The notes: generated by a model from the letters alone, not told the origin. Shown: positions 37,454-46,907, counted from the first letter of the stretch. The stretch: DNA of 64,000 bases from Aliivibrio sp. 1S175 (GCF_001690985.1 NZ_MAJS01000006.1:330145-394144), one strand, 5' to 3'. Numbers and translations are program-made.

Positions 37454-39331
37454 ATGAATATGGATCAATTGAACCATGCCTTTCATTGGATGAAGTCTCA
37501 ACGCCGGACTTTATTACTTACTCTGTCACTTTTTTTATTCTCTAGTCGCCTTATGGCTGCCGAGTCCGTTGAAGCGTTAGCACAACATGAAGCCTCTGGA
37601 TTATTTGGGTTTTTGTTTACGTATATCGCTCATAATCCTTTTGTGTTTCTTTTCTTAAGCATTGCCATTGGTTATCCGTTAGGAAAAGTAACAATTAAAG
37701 GCATTAATTTAGGATCAACAGCAGGTACTTTGGTTGTTGGTGTTGGTATCGCGTTAACCGCTTTCTCTGTTTATGGTTTACATATTGATGCGCCGGGTTT
37801 GGTGTCTGACATCTTCTTAATGATGTTCATGTACGCCATCGGTATGAAAGTAGGACCACAGTTTTTCTCTGGATTGGCACGAGGAGGAATAGACTTTGTT
37901 GTTATTGGTCTTATTGTCGTGTTCAGTAATTTCCTAATTGTTTTCTTTGGTTCTAAATTACTGGATTTAGCACCGGGTTATGCGGCAGGGATTATTTCTG
38001 GAAGTTACACTGTAACTGCCGTGATGGGCGTAGCTCAATCTGCCATTAATTCAGGGGCAGTGAAAGCACCTGCAGGAATGACGCTTGACCAAATCAGTGC
38101 CAACATAGCCGCGGGTTATGCCATTAGTTATATTCTTTCTAGTGTCTTCATTATTCTACTTATTAAATACCTACCTGCGATGTTTGGTATTGATCCGGTG
38201 AAAGCGGGTAAAGATGCTGAAGCCGATTTTGGTGCGGGTGGTGATACAGAAGCATTACCAAGCACGAATGGTTTCTCAAACTTAGGTGTTCTTCCTCTAG
38301 ATATTCGAGCGTACAGAGTTGATCACCAAGAATTAGTTGGACAGAATGTAGAAGCGTTATTTCATCGTTATCCCCATGCTGCGATCCTTAAAGTCGTTCG
38401 TGGTGATGAGGTGTTTGATGCGGTAGATAAACCACAACTTCAACTTGGAGATGTCATCGGTATCCGAGGTGACTACCATGTATTAATCGAAGGCGGAGAA
38501 TCCACTGTTGGTGTTGAAGTTGATGAGCCTAGAGCGCGTAATGTTGATATCGAAGTTGCCGATATTCATTTAGGTAAGTCAGCTTACACAGGCAAAACTA
38601 TCGAAGAAATGAGTAAAGAAGTTGGTTTTGGTATCTATATGAAAGCGGTGTTTAGACAAGGGCACCAACTTCCTATGCTACCTCAAACAGTGGTTGAAGT
38701 AGGGGATGTTATCCGTGTTGCTGGTTCTGATTGGTGTGTTAAACAAGCTGCTAAAAAACTGAACAGTAATCCGATTGTTGAGAGCACGTTGACAGAAACA
38801 TTCTATCTAGCGCTTTCTTTATTGATTGGTTATGTATGTGGTCACTTGAGTGTCACTTTAGGTGGGATCCCATTTGCATTAGGAACTTCTGCGGGCTGTA
38901 TGTTGACGGGGATTGTATTTTCATTCTTACGTACTCGTAATCCCGCATTTGGCGGACCTATGAGTGAGGGTGCTCGTAGCTTCTTACAAGATATTGGTTT
39001 GAGTTTGTTTGTTGCGGTATTAGCAGCGACGGTAGGGCCAAAAATCTTGGCTTCATTCCAAGGTATTGTGGTAATTAAAATTGCAGGTTTAGGTTTAGTC
39101 GCAGCGTTACTTCCACCATTATTGGCTTGGATTTATGGTTTGTACTTCCGCAAGATGAATCCTGCGATCCTTGCTGGTGCATGTGCTGGTGGACGTAATA
39201 GTACCCCTGCAATGAAAGGCGCTCAGGATGAATGTCAAAGCGATATGCCTGCGGTAGGCTATCCGGTTCCTTATGCGTTAACGTCTATGATAGTACTGGT
39301 TCTAGGCTATTTAACGATGGTGCTGTACTAA
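37454..39331 (+). CDS. AspT/AAE-family amino-acid exchanger
   Basis: A 625-residue antiporter of the aspartate:alanine exchanger family. Two blocks of membrane helices (about 50-260 and 455-625) flank a cytosolic region with two TrkA-C-like domains (about 280-440). Family-type loops such as IISGSYTVTAVMGVAQSA and AGACAGGRNSTPAMK are visible. The N-terminus is unusual: a basic segment plus hydrophobic core ending SSRLMAAES looks like a cleavable signal peptide ahead of the usual first helix. It lies 99 bp after glutamate decarboxylase, so glutamate/GABA exchange is a reasonable inference, although the enteric partner is usually GadC of another family. Confidence 0.85.
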   Translation: MNMDQLNHAFHWMKSQRRTLLLTLSLFLFSSRLMAAESVEALAQHEASGLFGFLFTYIAHNPFVFLFLSIAIGYPLGKVTIKGINLGSTAGTLVVGVGIALTAFSVYGLHIDAPGLVSDIFLMMFMYAIGMKVGPQFFSGLARGGIDFVVIGLIVVFSNFLIVFFGSKLLDLAPGYAAGIISGSYTVTAVMGVAQSAINSGAVKAPAGMTLDQISANIAAGYAISYILSSVFIILLIKYLPAMFGIDPVKAGKDAEADFGAGGDTEALPSTNGFSNLGVLPLDIRAYRVDHQELVGQNVEALFHRYPHAAILKVVRGDEVFDAVDKPQLQLGDVIGIRGDYHVLIEGGESTVGVEVDEPRARNVDIEVADIHLGKSAYTGKTIEEMSKEVGFGIYMKAVFRQGHQLPMLPQTVVEVGDVIRVAGSDWCVKQAAKKLNSNPIVESTLTETFYLALSLLIGYVCGHLSVTLGGIPFALGTSAGCMLTGIVFSFLRTRNPAFGGPMSEGARSFLQDIGLSLFVAVLAATVGPKILASFQGIVVIKIAGLGLVAALLPPLLAWIYGLYFRKMNPAILAGACAGGRNSTPAMKGAQDECQSDMPAVGYPVPYALTSMIVLVLGYLTMVLY

Positions 39332-39564
39332 AAGAAACAACAGTTGCAATATTTGGTGTTAGTTAATCAATATTGCAACTGCCTTTACCTTCCATCTATG
39401 TTTCCAATTGACTCGTAAAAACACCCATCTGAATATTATTACCTTTCATATGATAATAGTGTTTTCTCAATAGTGCTGTTTATCTACCTCTGTTCAACGA
39501 CTATTCTTTAAATCAAACGATAGGCACAAGCCTAAAGATAAAAGAATTGAGTGGGAGAGAGATG

Positions 39565-40416
39565 ATGACAAATAAAAATAGAGTACTAAAAAATGTATTC
39601 CCAGGGGTAGAAACCTCTGATGGTGATGGCGTGAAACTAACGCGAATTATTGGTACGCAACAGTTGAATGTTCTTGATCCATTTTTGCTTTTAGATTGTT
39701 TTGAAAGTGATGACGCATCGGATTATATCGGTGGTTTTCCAACCCACCCGCACCGCGGTTTTGAGACCGTGACTTACCTGTTAAATGGGAAAATGCGTCA
39801 TAAAGATAATGCAGGGCATGAAGGGGTTGTTGAGCCCGGAGGTGTTCAATGGATGAGCGCAGGCAAAGGTGTATTGCATTCTGAAATGCCAGAACAAGAA
39901 GAAGGGTTATTGAAAGGTTTTCAATTATGGGTGAATTTGCCTAAGGCTTCAAAAATGATGGCGCCGGCATATCAAGAGTACCCACCAGAATCAACACCAG
40001 TAGAGTTAAGAGAGAACGGGACTGAGGTTCGAGTAATTTCCGGTACAACTAATGAAGGCACGACTGGACCAGTAAAGAATACGCACATTACACCGACATA
40101 TATGGACGTGAAATTGCCAGAAGGAATGACTTTTGAGCAAGCACTACCTGTTAGTCACAACGCGTTTATCTACGTGATTGAAGGGGTGTTGAATGTGGAG
40201 AATGACGTTACCAAAAAGATAGGGAAGAAATCTCTTGGAGTATTTGATGAGGGAGAACAAGTCTCGGTGATGGCGTCTGATTCTGAGACTCGATTCTTAT
40301 TGATCGCAGGGCGACCATTGAATGAACCGATTGCGCGTGGCGGCCCTTTTGTGATGAATACCAGAGAAGAAGTATTGCAAGCGTTTGATGATTATAGCCA
40401 AGGTCGTTTTAACTAA
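39565..40416 (+). CDS. Pirin-family protein
   Basis: A bicupin pirin homologue (about 283 aa). The N-terminal cupin carries the metal-binding motif FPTHPHRGFETVTYLL and GGVQWMSAGKGVLHSEMP; the C-terminal cupin (about 170-275) is degenerate. Some bacterial pirins are quercetinases or modulators of pyruvate metabolism; the role here is unknown. The frame opens at TTG 39547, with ATGs at 39562 and 39565; GGGAG lies 7 nt before 39565, which I chose. It is monocistronic. Confidence 0.88.
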   Translation: MTNKNRVLKNVFPGVETSDGDGVKLTRIIGTQQLNVLDPFLLLDCFESDDASDYIGGFPTHPHRGFETVTYLLNGKMRHKDNAGHEGVVEPGGVQWMSAGKGVLHSEMPEQEEGLLKGFQLWVNLPKASKMMAPAYQEYPPESTPVELRENGTEVRVISGTTNEGTTGPVKNTHITPTYMDVKLPEGMTFEQALPVSHNAFIYVIEGVLNVENDVTKKIGKKSLGVFDEGEQVSVMASDSETRFLLIAGRPLNEPIARGGPFVMNTREEVLQAFDDYSQGRFN

Positions 40417-40450
40417 AAATATCGTAGTTAATTATGCTCGTTTACGTAAC

Positions 40451-40490
40451 AAAAAAGCCATTGTGAGTAAGATCATAATGGCTTTTATAT
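40451..40490. terminator. Bidirectional terminator after the pirin gene
   Basis: Stem AAAAGCCATTGTGA (40453-40466) and TCATAATGGCTTTT (40473-40486) with T/A flanks, between convergent genes. Confidence 0.85.
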
Positions 40491-40688
40491 ACCTCTTTTT
40501 TTCTTTTTCTTGGGTCTTTTTTTCTCAAGTACTTTCGTGAGTAGTTTTCTTTGTGGTTCCGAAATCGGAAATCTGTCCATTAACTGGTTTTGAACACTTA
40601 AAAGTAACGTCTTTTCCCATGGTTTAAATACATCAAACTCAAGTAATATCGCATCATTTATTCTGATGAAAAATTCATAGTCGTTCAT
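40485..40688 (-). CDS. Small hypothetical protein with Lys/Arg-rich tail
   Basis: A 67-residue protein that I do not recognise. It starts MNDYEFFIRINDAILLEFD and ends in a strongly basic tail (about ten Lys/Arg in the last 14 residues). AAGGAG lies 4 nt before ATG 40688, which supports translation from there; the frame is open 26 codons further upstream. The basic tail suggests nucleic-acid or membrane-surface binding, but no family can be claimed. Its stop overlaps the bidirectional terminator. Confidence 0.6.
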   Translation of the reverse strand: MNDYEFFIRINDAILLEFDVFKPWEKTLLLSVQNQLMDRFPISEPQRKLLTKVLEKKRPKKKKKRGI

Positions 40689-40872
40689 AGGACTCCTTAT
40701 TATCAAAAGAACCATAACATAGATGGTTCTTAAATATCGAGTTATGAAGGAGGTTTCTTTATCCACGAGAGGAATAACCTCATTATTTATAGAAAGCCCA
40801 TTTATTTCCCCGAGTTTTATAGCGATATGCCATAATAGAAGGACATAATTACTCTATCGGAAATGGTCAAAT

Positions 40873-42792
40873 ATGATGGGTGAACATTATTCGATTAGTA
40901 AAAATAACGTTGATGTTTTTCGTTTTTCTAAAAGAGACGTCGATAAAATTGCGTTAGTTACGGAAGGCGGTGGTCAAAGAGGCGTGTTTACCGCGGGAGT
41001 ATTAGATAGCTTCTTACAAGCGAATTTTAACCCGTTTGATTTATTGATTGGAACCTCCGCTGGATCACTGAATTTAGCGTCTTATATCTGTGGTCATAAA
41101 GGACACGCTTATCGAATTATCGATCAAGTCACTCGCAGTCCAGATTTTTTCAAGTTATCCCGTTTTTTATTGACTGGCGAAGGGATGGATTTAGATTGGT
41201 TAATTGATAAAACAGAATCTGATATTCCACTCAATTGGAAGGTTGGGGAGGAACACCTCAATACCAAACAAGTGCTTGCCGTTGCAGCCCACGCAACCAA
41301 TTTTGAAACCAAGTACTTCGACCTTTCTACCACTAATTGGAAAGACATTCTACGAGCTTCTTGTGCTATTCCTGCGCTACATAAACAGCCCGTCATTATG
41401 GATGATAATCGTTGGCTTGATGGTGGCTTAACTACCCCGATCCCAGTGCAAGCCGCGTATGATAGAGGTTTTCGTCATATTGTTGTTATTCGTACCGTAC
41501 CTGTTGATTTTAAAGAAAACCATGATTGGCTGATTTCTCTCGCCAAGATGACAAAAAATAATACCTTAGATAATATGGCTGCCATGCTTGTTACTCACGA
41601 AGAAAGCTATCGTAAGACTCAAGCATTTTTAGCGAACCCACCAGATGATGTCATCATTTATGAAATTTCACCGAATCGAAGCCTTCAATCTAAGGTACTT
41701 GGTAGTACGAAAACACAATTAGATGCGGATTATCAGCACGGTAAAGAGGTGGGTAAATTATTTCTTGAGACGATTGCTCCAAAGTTGAATTTAGCGCATT
41801 TATCACAAGAACGTTTTTTAGTGAAAACACGTGAAGATCGTTTTACGGATCAAGTAAAGCAACAAGAATATAATGATCAAATTGACGCCATTTGGAATAA
41901 TAAAAAATGTGGCGAAGTTTTAGGTGTCGAGCGTATTCCATTAAAATGGATCAATGTGAATCCTAACGATAAAAAGCAAACATTAGTGATTGTGAATGGT
42001 CGTAATGAAAGTTATTGGAAATATAAAGAAGCGATTCTTGAGCTAAGTCAGTATTTTAATATCTATACGTATGATCATCGTGGTCAAGGTGAATCGGGTC
42101 GAATGACACAAGATCATGAATTAGGTCATGTGGATGATTTTCATGATTATGTGATGGATCTTTATATTTTTATGGAGAGAGTCGTGCGGCCAAATTTAGA
42201 GGGCGAATGCTTTATGCTTTCTCATTCGATGGGAGCTGCGGTAATGACTCAATATTTATCAATGTTCGATCATCCAGTGAAGGCATCGGCTGCGACTTCT
42301 CCTATGTTTGGTGTATACATTTCTGGTAGGGCGCATGGCTTTAAAAAACAAACGTTAAATTTACTTGATGCGTTAGCAAATAAGCCAAATTATGCCTTAG
42401 GCCAAAGTCATTTTAAAAAGCTTCAATACAAAGATAATGTATTAACCCACAGTAAAGCGAGATATCAACTATTTCTTGATTTGTTTCTAGATAAACCACA
42501 CTTAAGGCTAGGCGGGCCAAGTACTCATTGGATTGTAGAATCTATTAAAGCGGGTAAAAAATGCATCGCGAATGCGCATAAAGTAAAAATCCCTATTCTG
42601 ATCTTGCAGGCAGGGGACGATTTAGTGGTGAGCAATGTTGCACAAGCTGAATTCCATGAGAAATGTCATACAAGCCATTTAGAACCCATTGCAGGTGCTT
42701 ATCATGACATGTTAATTGAGAAAGATACTTACCGAGATATAGCGATTAATAAGTTACTGGATTTTTATACCAGTGATTATCGTTACTATTGA
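40873..42792 (+). CDS. Patatin-like phospholipase fused to an alpha/beta hydrolase (lysophospholipase-like)
   Basis: A 639-residue fusion. Residues about 25-300 form a patatin domain: oxyanion loop EGGGQRG, nucleophile Ser62 in GTSAGS, and catalytic Asp183 in LDGG, resembling E. coli YjjU. Residues about 350-635 form an alpha/beta hydrolase like PldB: YDHRGQGESG, nucleophile Ser452 in SHSMG, Asp582 or 583 in QAGDDLV, and His611 in GAYHDM. Both catalytic sets appear intact, so one polypeptide may remove both acyl chains of a phospholipid. There is no signal peptide, so it should be cytosolic or associated with the inner face of the membrane. It is monocistronic. Confidence 0.88.
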   Translation: MMGEHYSISKNNVDVFRFSKRDVDKIALVTEGGGQRGVFTAGVLDSFLQANFNPFDLLIGTSAGSLNLASYICGHKGHAYRIIDQVTRSPDFFKLSRFLLTGEGMDLDWLIDKTESDIPLNWKVGEEHLNTKQVLAVAAHATNFETKYFDLSTTNWKDILRASCAIPALHKQPVIMDDNRWLDGGLTTPIPVQAAYDRGFRHIVVIRTVPVDFKENHDWLISLAKMTKNNTLDNMAAMLVTHEESYRKTQAFLANPPDDVIIYEISPNRSLQSKVLGSTKTQLDADYQHGKEVGKLFLETIAPKLNLAHLSQERFLVKTREDRFTDQVKQQEYNDQIDAIWNNKKCGEVLGVERIPLKWINVNPNDKKQTLVIVNGRNESYWKYKEAILELSQYFNIYTYDHRGQGESGRMTQDHELGHVDDFHDYVMDLYIFMERVVRPNLEGECFMLSHSMGAAVMTQYLSMFDHPVKASAATSPMFGVYISGRAHGFKKQTLNLLDALANKPNYALGQSHFKKLQYKDNVLTHSKARYQLFLDLFLDKPHLRLGGPSTHWIVESIKAGKKCIANAHKVKIPILILQAGDDLVVSNVAQAEFHEKCHTSHLEPIAGAYHDMLIEKDTYRDIAINKLLDFYTSDYRYY

Positions 42793-43006
42793 TAATAAAA
42801 CGTCTTTTAACATCGATGTTAGAAGGCATTATTCTCTTGTTTGAACGGATTTCATGAGTAATTGATAAAGGCATTTTGCCGCAGGGCCTGTTTTTGCTCC
42901 TTTTGGCAGAGTGAGGTGTAAGGGAACTTGATAACTGGCCGCTCCTTCTATATTCAAAATTATCAACGGTTATGCGTTGGTTTGATTTTGGCCAACCCAC
43001 ATAAAG

Positions 43007-43312
43007 ATGAGTAAATTACTGCAAGTAGATTTTGATTTTACCGGTCCATTTGGTAATGAAATGACACAAATGATGACAGGCTTAGCGGAATCAATTAACC
43101 AAGAACCGGGTGTTATTTGGAAGATTTGGACGACAAGTGAGCAATCTCAACTTGGTGGTGGCATTTATTTATTTGAAGACGAAGCCTCTGCTCAAGCCTA
43201 TTTAGCAATGCATACGGCACGTTTAACTAACATGGGTATCACTAATATTCGAGGCTATATCTTTGATATTAATGAATCGTTATCAATGATTAATAATGGC
43301 CCAATCGCATAA
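43007..43312 (+). CDS. ydhR: YdhR-family putative monooxygenase (ABM-like fold)
   Basis: A 101-residue protein matching the YdhR family (dimeric alpha-beta barrel, annotated as a putative monooxygenase; physiological role unknown). Visible signatures are LLQVDFDFTGPFG, PGVIWKIWTTSE and GGGIYLFEDEASAQAYL. It is preceded by a 214-bp gap containing a 14-bp palindrome (TAACATCGATGTTA, near 42807), and closed by a strong hairpin. Confidence 0.85.
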   Translation: MSKLLQVDFDFTGPFGNEMTQMMTGLAESINQEPGVIWKIWTTSEQSQLGGGIYLFEDEASAQAYLAMHTARLTNMGITNIRGYIFDINESLSMINNGPIA

Positions 43313-43393
43313 TTTAATTGGATATATAGAGTAATGACTAACAAAACTTTCTTAGCTGTGCATAGCGCAATTTAGAAAAATATAGTCATTCAT

Positions 43394-43433
43394 AAAAAAA
43401 GCCCTGCTGAATAATCTCAGCAGGGCTTTTATG
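43394..43433. terminator. Bidirectional terminator, ydhR / DUF2860 gene
   Basis: A 14-bp perfect stem AAAAGCCCTGCTGA (43397-43410) / TCAGCAGGGCTTTT (43417-43430). Confidence 0.92.
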
Positions 43434-43445
43434 TTATTCCTGACA

Positions 43446-44399
43446 TTAGAATTTGTAGTTTAAACCTACAGTAACAATGTATTCTGATTCATCATAAAAG
43501 GTAATGTTTGAATCGGTGGAGTTATAACCCGCAAAAGAGATGAATGACCAATCTTGCCAATCCATAAACTTAGTATATTCATAAGCGGCAAATAAGCTTA
43601 ACTTATTGTCTTTACGAATTTTATTATAAATAGGATTGTCTGCGCCGAAGTTTTGTTGGTTGTAGCCAGCGGTTAATACTAACTGGTGTCTTTGCATTAA
43701 TTTGAAAAAACTCAGTTCAGCACCGTATTGATCGTAAGAGCTTGCTTTTCCGTCCGCAGAGGAAGATTGGTAAATAACAGAAGGTAGGACGAAAGAAGTG
43801 CGACTTAATGGTAAACGATATTGACCTTTTAAGTAGATCGTATCAGCGTCCCTTTTCAGTATATCGTCGACATCATCGTTCTCGATGTCTTTGGTGGCAT
43901 AAGCGGTATCAATCGTAAAATTTGATCCCGCAATATTCTCGACTTTAAAACGAAATGCATTACCTGATGCGTCTGTTTCTTTACGAGCTGAACCGACCAA
44001 ATATGGGTCAGCCCATGTCTTGCTCGACATAATGGTTGGCAGAATAGAAACATCAATCGCCATTCTTGATTCAAATTGATATTTATAACCGACTTCGAGA
44101 ACAACAGTACCTGTGGCTACATCTTGACGAGTTGTACCTACGTATACTTGCTGATTTAACTCTTGACCAAACGTATAGGCAATATTACCAAGAGGAAAGG
44201 CCATAAAACCGTCGTCGCTAGAGCCTTTTTGATCCACAGAGCTAATGGTGTCATCAGCTTCAGTATTAAAGTTGGAGGTTGAAGAGGCAAACCCTGTTGT
44301 TAGTGCAATTTCACCACTAATGCCTTTTTCGTCCGCTAATTTTGCTAGCGTAGGCATACTTATTACGCAAGAAGTAAGAAATAAATAGCGTAAATTCAT
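43446..44399 (-). CDS. DUF2860 outer-membrane beta-barrel protein
   Basis: A 317-residue protein with a cleavable signal peptide (MNLRYLFLTSCVISMPTLA). Alternating aromatic beta-strands run through it and the C-terminus is the barrel-type GLNYKF. The N-terminal segment GISGEIALTTGFASSTSNFN is typical of vibrio DUF2860 proteins. The function is unknown; it is probably a channel or structural outer-membrane protein. It stands alone, convergent with ydhR. Confidence 0.8.
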   Translation of the reverse strand: MNLRYLFLTSCVISMPTLAKLADEKGISGEIALTTGFASSTSNFNTEADDTISSVDQKGSSDDGFMAFPLGNIAYTFGQELNQQVYVGTTRQDVATGTVVLEVGYKYQFESRMAIDVSILPTIMSSKTWADPYLVGSARKETDASGNAFRFKVENIAGSNFTIDTAYATKDIENDDVDDILKRDADTIYLKGQYRLPLSRTSFVLPSVIYQSSSADGKASSYDQYGAELSFFKLMQRHQLVLTAGYNQQNFGADNPIYNKIRKDNKLSLFAAYEYTKFMDWQDWSFISFAGYNSTDSNITFYDESEYIVTVGLNYKF

Positions 44400-44537
44400 T
44401 CGTTGTCGTCCTTTGGTTACTACAGTGTTAATAACTACATTGAAACAGTTATAGTAGAAGTTATCAATGATGACGAACTATAAGTTGAAATTATATTTCC
44501 TTATATAAAACAACTCCCCCAACGAATCACTTTTTAT

Positions 44538-45383
44538 TTATCTATTTTTCTTATATTGCCTCGGTGTAGCTGCAACGATACTTTTAAAATGTCGATGAAA
44601 ATGGCTTTGGTCGGTAAATCCAAGATCTGTAGCGATAGAAACAATATCGTTTCCTTTTTTTAATAAGATTTTTGCTTTGTTTATCTTCATCATCATTTGA
44701 TATGCATGAGGGGTTATTCCATATTGCTTTTTAAATGAATGGATAAGATAAAAATGGCTCAGGCCTGACTCTCTGGCTATTTCGGAGATTGAAATATTGT
44801 TATCGACATTATCTGAAATGTATTGGTAGGCGAGGTGAGTCGCTTGTTTTGGGATAATATTGATGAACGGTGCTTTAAGATCATTGAGAATAAGGTTTGA
44901 GAAAAAAGTGATCGCCGATTCTTCGACTAATAGGGGAGATTCATTTTCAATCAGAACTTGGCTCAATGATTGAAAGTCTTGGTACAAAGTAGAGCATCGG
45001 CTGTGTTTTTGTTTAAATAGTTGAAATTCATTTTTTTCCGTGCCGGAAATACTGTTTTGTAAATCAGTTAACCAATCCGGTTGAACAAACAGCATTTTAT
45101 AGCTCCAGTTGGTGCCGGTCTTTGGGTTGCAAGAGTGCACCGCTTCAGGATTAATGATTACCGTAGAGCCAACGCTTATTTCCTGTTTTAAATTTTGATT
45201 TATGTATTCACTAACACCACTATCTACAACACCAATTGAAAACTCTGGGTGAGAATGCTTTTTATAGCAGGCGTTTGAATTGTCGGAATAACGTAATTCA
45301 AATGGTAGAACGGATGATCGTAAAAAATGCGTTTGAGAGTTAGCCAATATAACGTCCATGTTATTTTGATAGAAAGAATACAT
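44538..45383 (-). CDS. AraC-family regulator, partner of the LysE-type exporter
   Basis: A 281-residue AraC protein with a cupin-type sensor half (KKHSHPEFSIGVVDSGVSEY, INPEAVHSCNP) and a C-terminal HTH pair (ESGLSHFYLIHSFKKQYG, DLGFTDQSHFHRHFK). Two starts are possible: 45383, which overlaps the upstream lysE-type gene by 23 nt, and 45359 (MDVILANS). Neither has a good ribosome-binding site, so translational coupling to the exporter gene is likely. It resembles the regulator at 28668 in domain layout and genetic partner. Confidence 0.87.
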   Translation of the reverse strand: MYSFYQNNMDVILANSQTHFLRSSVLPFELRYSDNSNACYKKHSHPEFSIGVVDSGVSEYINQNLKQEISVGSTVIINPEAVHSCNPKTGTNWSYKMLFVQPDWLTDLQNSISGTEKNEFQLFKQKHSRCSTLYQDFQSLSQVLIENESPLLVEESAITFFSNLILNDLKAPFINIIPKQATHLAYQYISDNVDNNISISEIARESGLSHFYLIHSFKKQYGITPHAYQMMMKINKAKILLKKGNDIVSIATDLGFTDQSHFHRHFKSIVAATPRQYKKNR

Positions 45384-45963
45384 ACACGACTGTCAGTGCA
45401 AGCAAAGCCCCCATGATTCGGTTAAATATTTTATAATGAATTGGGTGCTCAAGGTATTTGCCAATGGTGAGACCTAATAAAGCCCACGTCGATATACAGC
45501 AGTAACATACGATAAAAAATATCATACTAAATGCCCCGAGGTCTTCGAGTGGAATCACACCATTACTAGAAAATACGGTCACACCAGATAAAGACACAAT
45601 CCAAGCTTTTGGATTTAACCATTGGCATAACAGGCCTTGGAGCATCGTTGGTGCGTCGTTTTTTTTTGTTTTATTTTGTTCTGTCTTTTTGCTCGTAGCT
45701 ACTTTATAGGCGAGATAAAGTAAAAAGGCACTACCAAGGTAATTTAAAACAAGTGTTGCTGTGTGAGAGTCATCAAAGGCTTGTATCACCCCTAATCCTA
45801 ATATAATAAGAATAGACACAAAACCGACGGTTGCACCAAAGATATGGGGAATAGTTCTTTTATATCCATGATTCGCGCCGGTAATGGTGGCTAGAATGTT
45901 GACTGGTCCCGGAGACAATGATGTAACTAATGCGAACATTGCCATGGCTAAAAATAGGGTCAT
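45361..45963 (-). CDS. LysE-family amino-acid exporter
   Basis: A 200-residue LysE/RhtB-type transporter with about six membrane segments: SLSPGPVNILATITGA near the start, YLGSAFLLYLAYKVA, and CQWLNPKAWIVSLS. The start is set at 45963 (MTLFLAMAMF), with AAGG about 7 nt upstream; ten extra codons upstream are open. It is followed directly by an AraC regulator gene in the same direction and is divergent from the metallo-beta-lactamase. The substrate is unknown. Confidence 0.88.
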   Translation of the reverse strand: MTLFLAMAMFALVTSLSPGPVNILATITGANHGYKRTIPHIFGATVGFVSILIILGLGVIQAFDDSHTATLVLNYLGSAFLLYLAYKVATSKKTEQNKTKKNDAPTMLQGLLCQWLNPKAWIVSLSGVTVFSSNGVIPLEDLGAFSMIFFIVCYCCISTWALLGLTIGKYLEHPIHYKIFNRIMGALLALTVVYVFFLSK

Positions 45964-46112
45964 GCGTGTGCCTTTTTTGGGGGGTAATGCCAAATAGAAT
46001 AAGCGAACAGAGTATGTTAGTTATTGTACAAAATTGTTTTTTACATTTATCTAACACTTCCAAAAGGAATTATGTTGTATCTTTGTGGCACACGAAAAAA
46101 GGAATGGAATTC

Positions 46113-46853
46113 ATGTTTAAAATTACGTTAGCGCTATTAAGTGCTGTTATTGGCTTTAATGCTTCTGCCGCAGATGAGTCAGTAAAACCACTTCAATTTG
46201 AAGAAATTACGAATAATGTTTTTTTGGTTAAATCATACCGTGAATTTAAAAATTTACAGAATCCAGATAAGCCTATTTTAATGGACGCGAACTCATTGGT
46301 CTATGTTGATGGGAAGGATGTGTATTTAATTGATACACCATGGAATGCATCGAACATGCCTCAACTGATGACGTGGATTGAAAACAGAGGCTTAACGCTA
46401 AAGAAAACCGTATTTTCTCATTTTCATGAAGATCAAACTGGTGGTTTAGAATATCTACAAGAGCATAATTTTGATACCTATGCGTCTGCATTAACCAACA
46501 CATTTTTGAAAGGTGATAATAAGAAAGCCACTAATCATCAATTTTCAGATGATAATTTTGTGCTATTAGAAAATAAGATTGAAGTTTTCTATCCCGGAGC
46601 GGGTCACACGAAAGATAATGCAGTTGTATGGTTACCCAAAGAGCAAGTATTGCTTGGCGGTTGTTTAATGCGAGCGAATGAAGTTAATACGATTGGATGG
46701 ACTGGTGATGCTGATAAGAAAGAGTGGGCAAACTCGGCTCAGAAAGTATTAACAAAATACCCTGAAGCTCGGTTTGTCGTTCCTGGACATGGTAACGTTG
46801 GTAAGGGAACCAGTATTATTAGCCACACTGTCGATATTACGGAAAGTTTGTAA
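46113..46853 (+). CDS. Subclass B1 metallo-beta-lactamase
   Basis: A 246-residue periplasmic zinc hydrolase of the length usual for B1 enzymes, with signal peptide MFKITLALLSAVIGFNASA. All B1 zinc ligands are present: His103, His105 and Asp107 in SHFHEDQTGG, His165 in GAGHTKDNAVVWLP, Cys184 in LGGCLMR, and His226 in VPGHG. The Cys ligand separates B1 from the B2 and B3 types and from glyoxalase-type homologues. Substrates are expected to be beta-lactams including carbapenems, but activity is not shown by sequence. The start at 46113 has AAGGA 9 nt upstream; an ATG at 46104 is too close to it. The gene ends at its own terminator, no mobile element is visible, and it looks chromosomal and resident. 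Confidence 0.9.
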   Translation: MFKITLALLSAVIGFNASAADESVKPLQFEEITNNVFLVKSYREFKNLQNPDKPILMDANSLVYVDGKDVYLIDTPWNASNMPQLMTWIENRGLTLKKTVFSHFHEDQTGGLEYLQEHNFDTYASALTNTFLKGDNKKATNHQFSDDNFVLLENKIEVFYPGAGHTKDNAVVWLPKEQVLLGGCLMRANEVNTIGWTGDADKKEWANSAQKVLTKYPEARFVVPGHGNVGKGTSIISHTVDITESL

Positions 46854-46865
46854 GTCGCCATAGAA

Positions 46866-46907
46866 CATAAAAGCCCTGTTTAGTGCTCACTAAACAGGGC
46901 TTTTTTA
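46866..46907. terminator. Bidirectional terminator after the metallo-beta-lactamase
   Basis: A 15-bp perfect stem AAAAGCCCTGTTTAG (46869-46883) / CTAAACAGGGCTTTT (46890-46904) with a T run. Confidence 0.93.

Noticed and set aside
42801-42825. Palindrome TAACATCGATGTTA after the patatin fusion gene
   Set aside because: A stem is possible but no T tract follows and no regulator site is recognisable, so I did not list it as a terminator or operator.
46113-46853. Glyoxalase II or subclass B3 assignment of the metallo-hydrolase
   Set aside because: The zinc-2 Cys (LGGCLMR) and the HxHxD spacing of B1 beta-lactamases are present.
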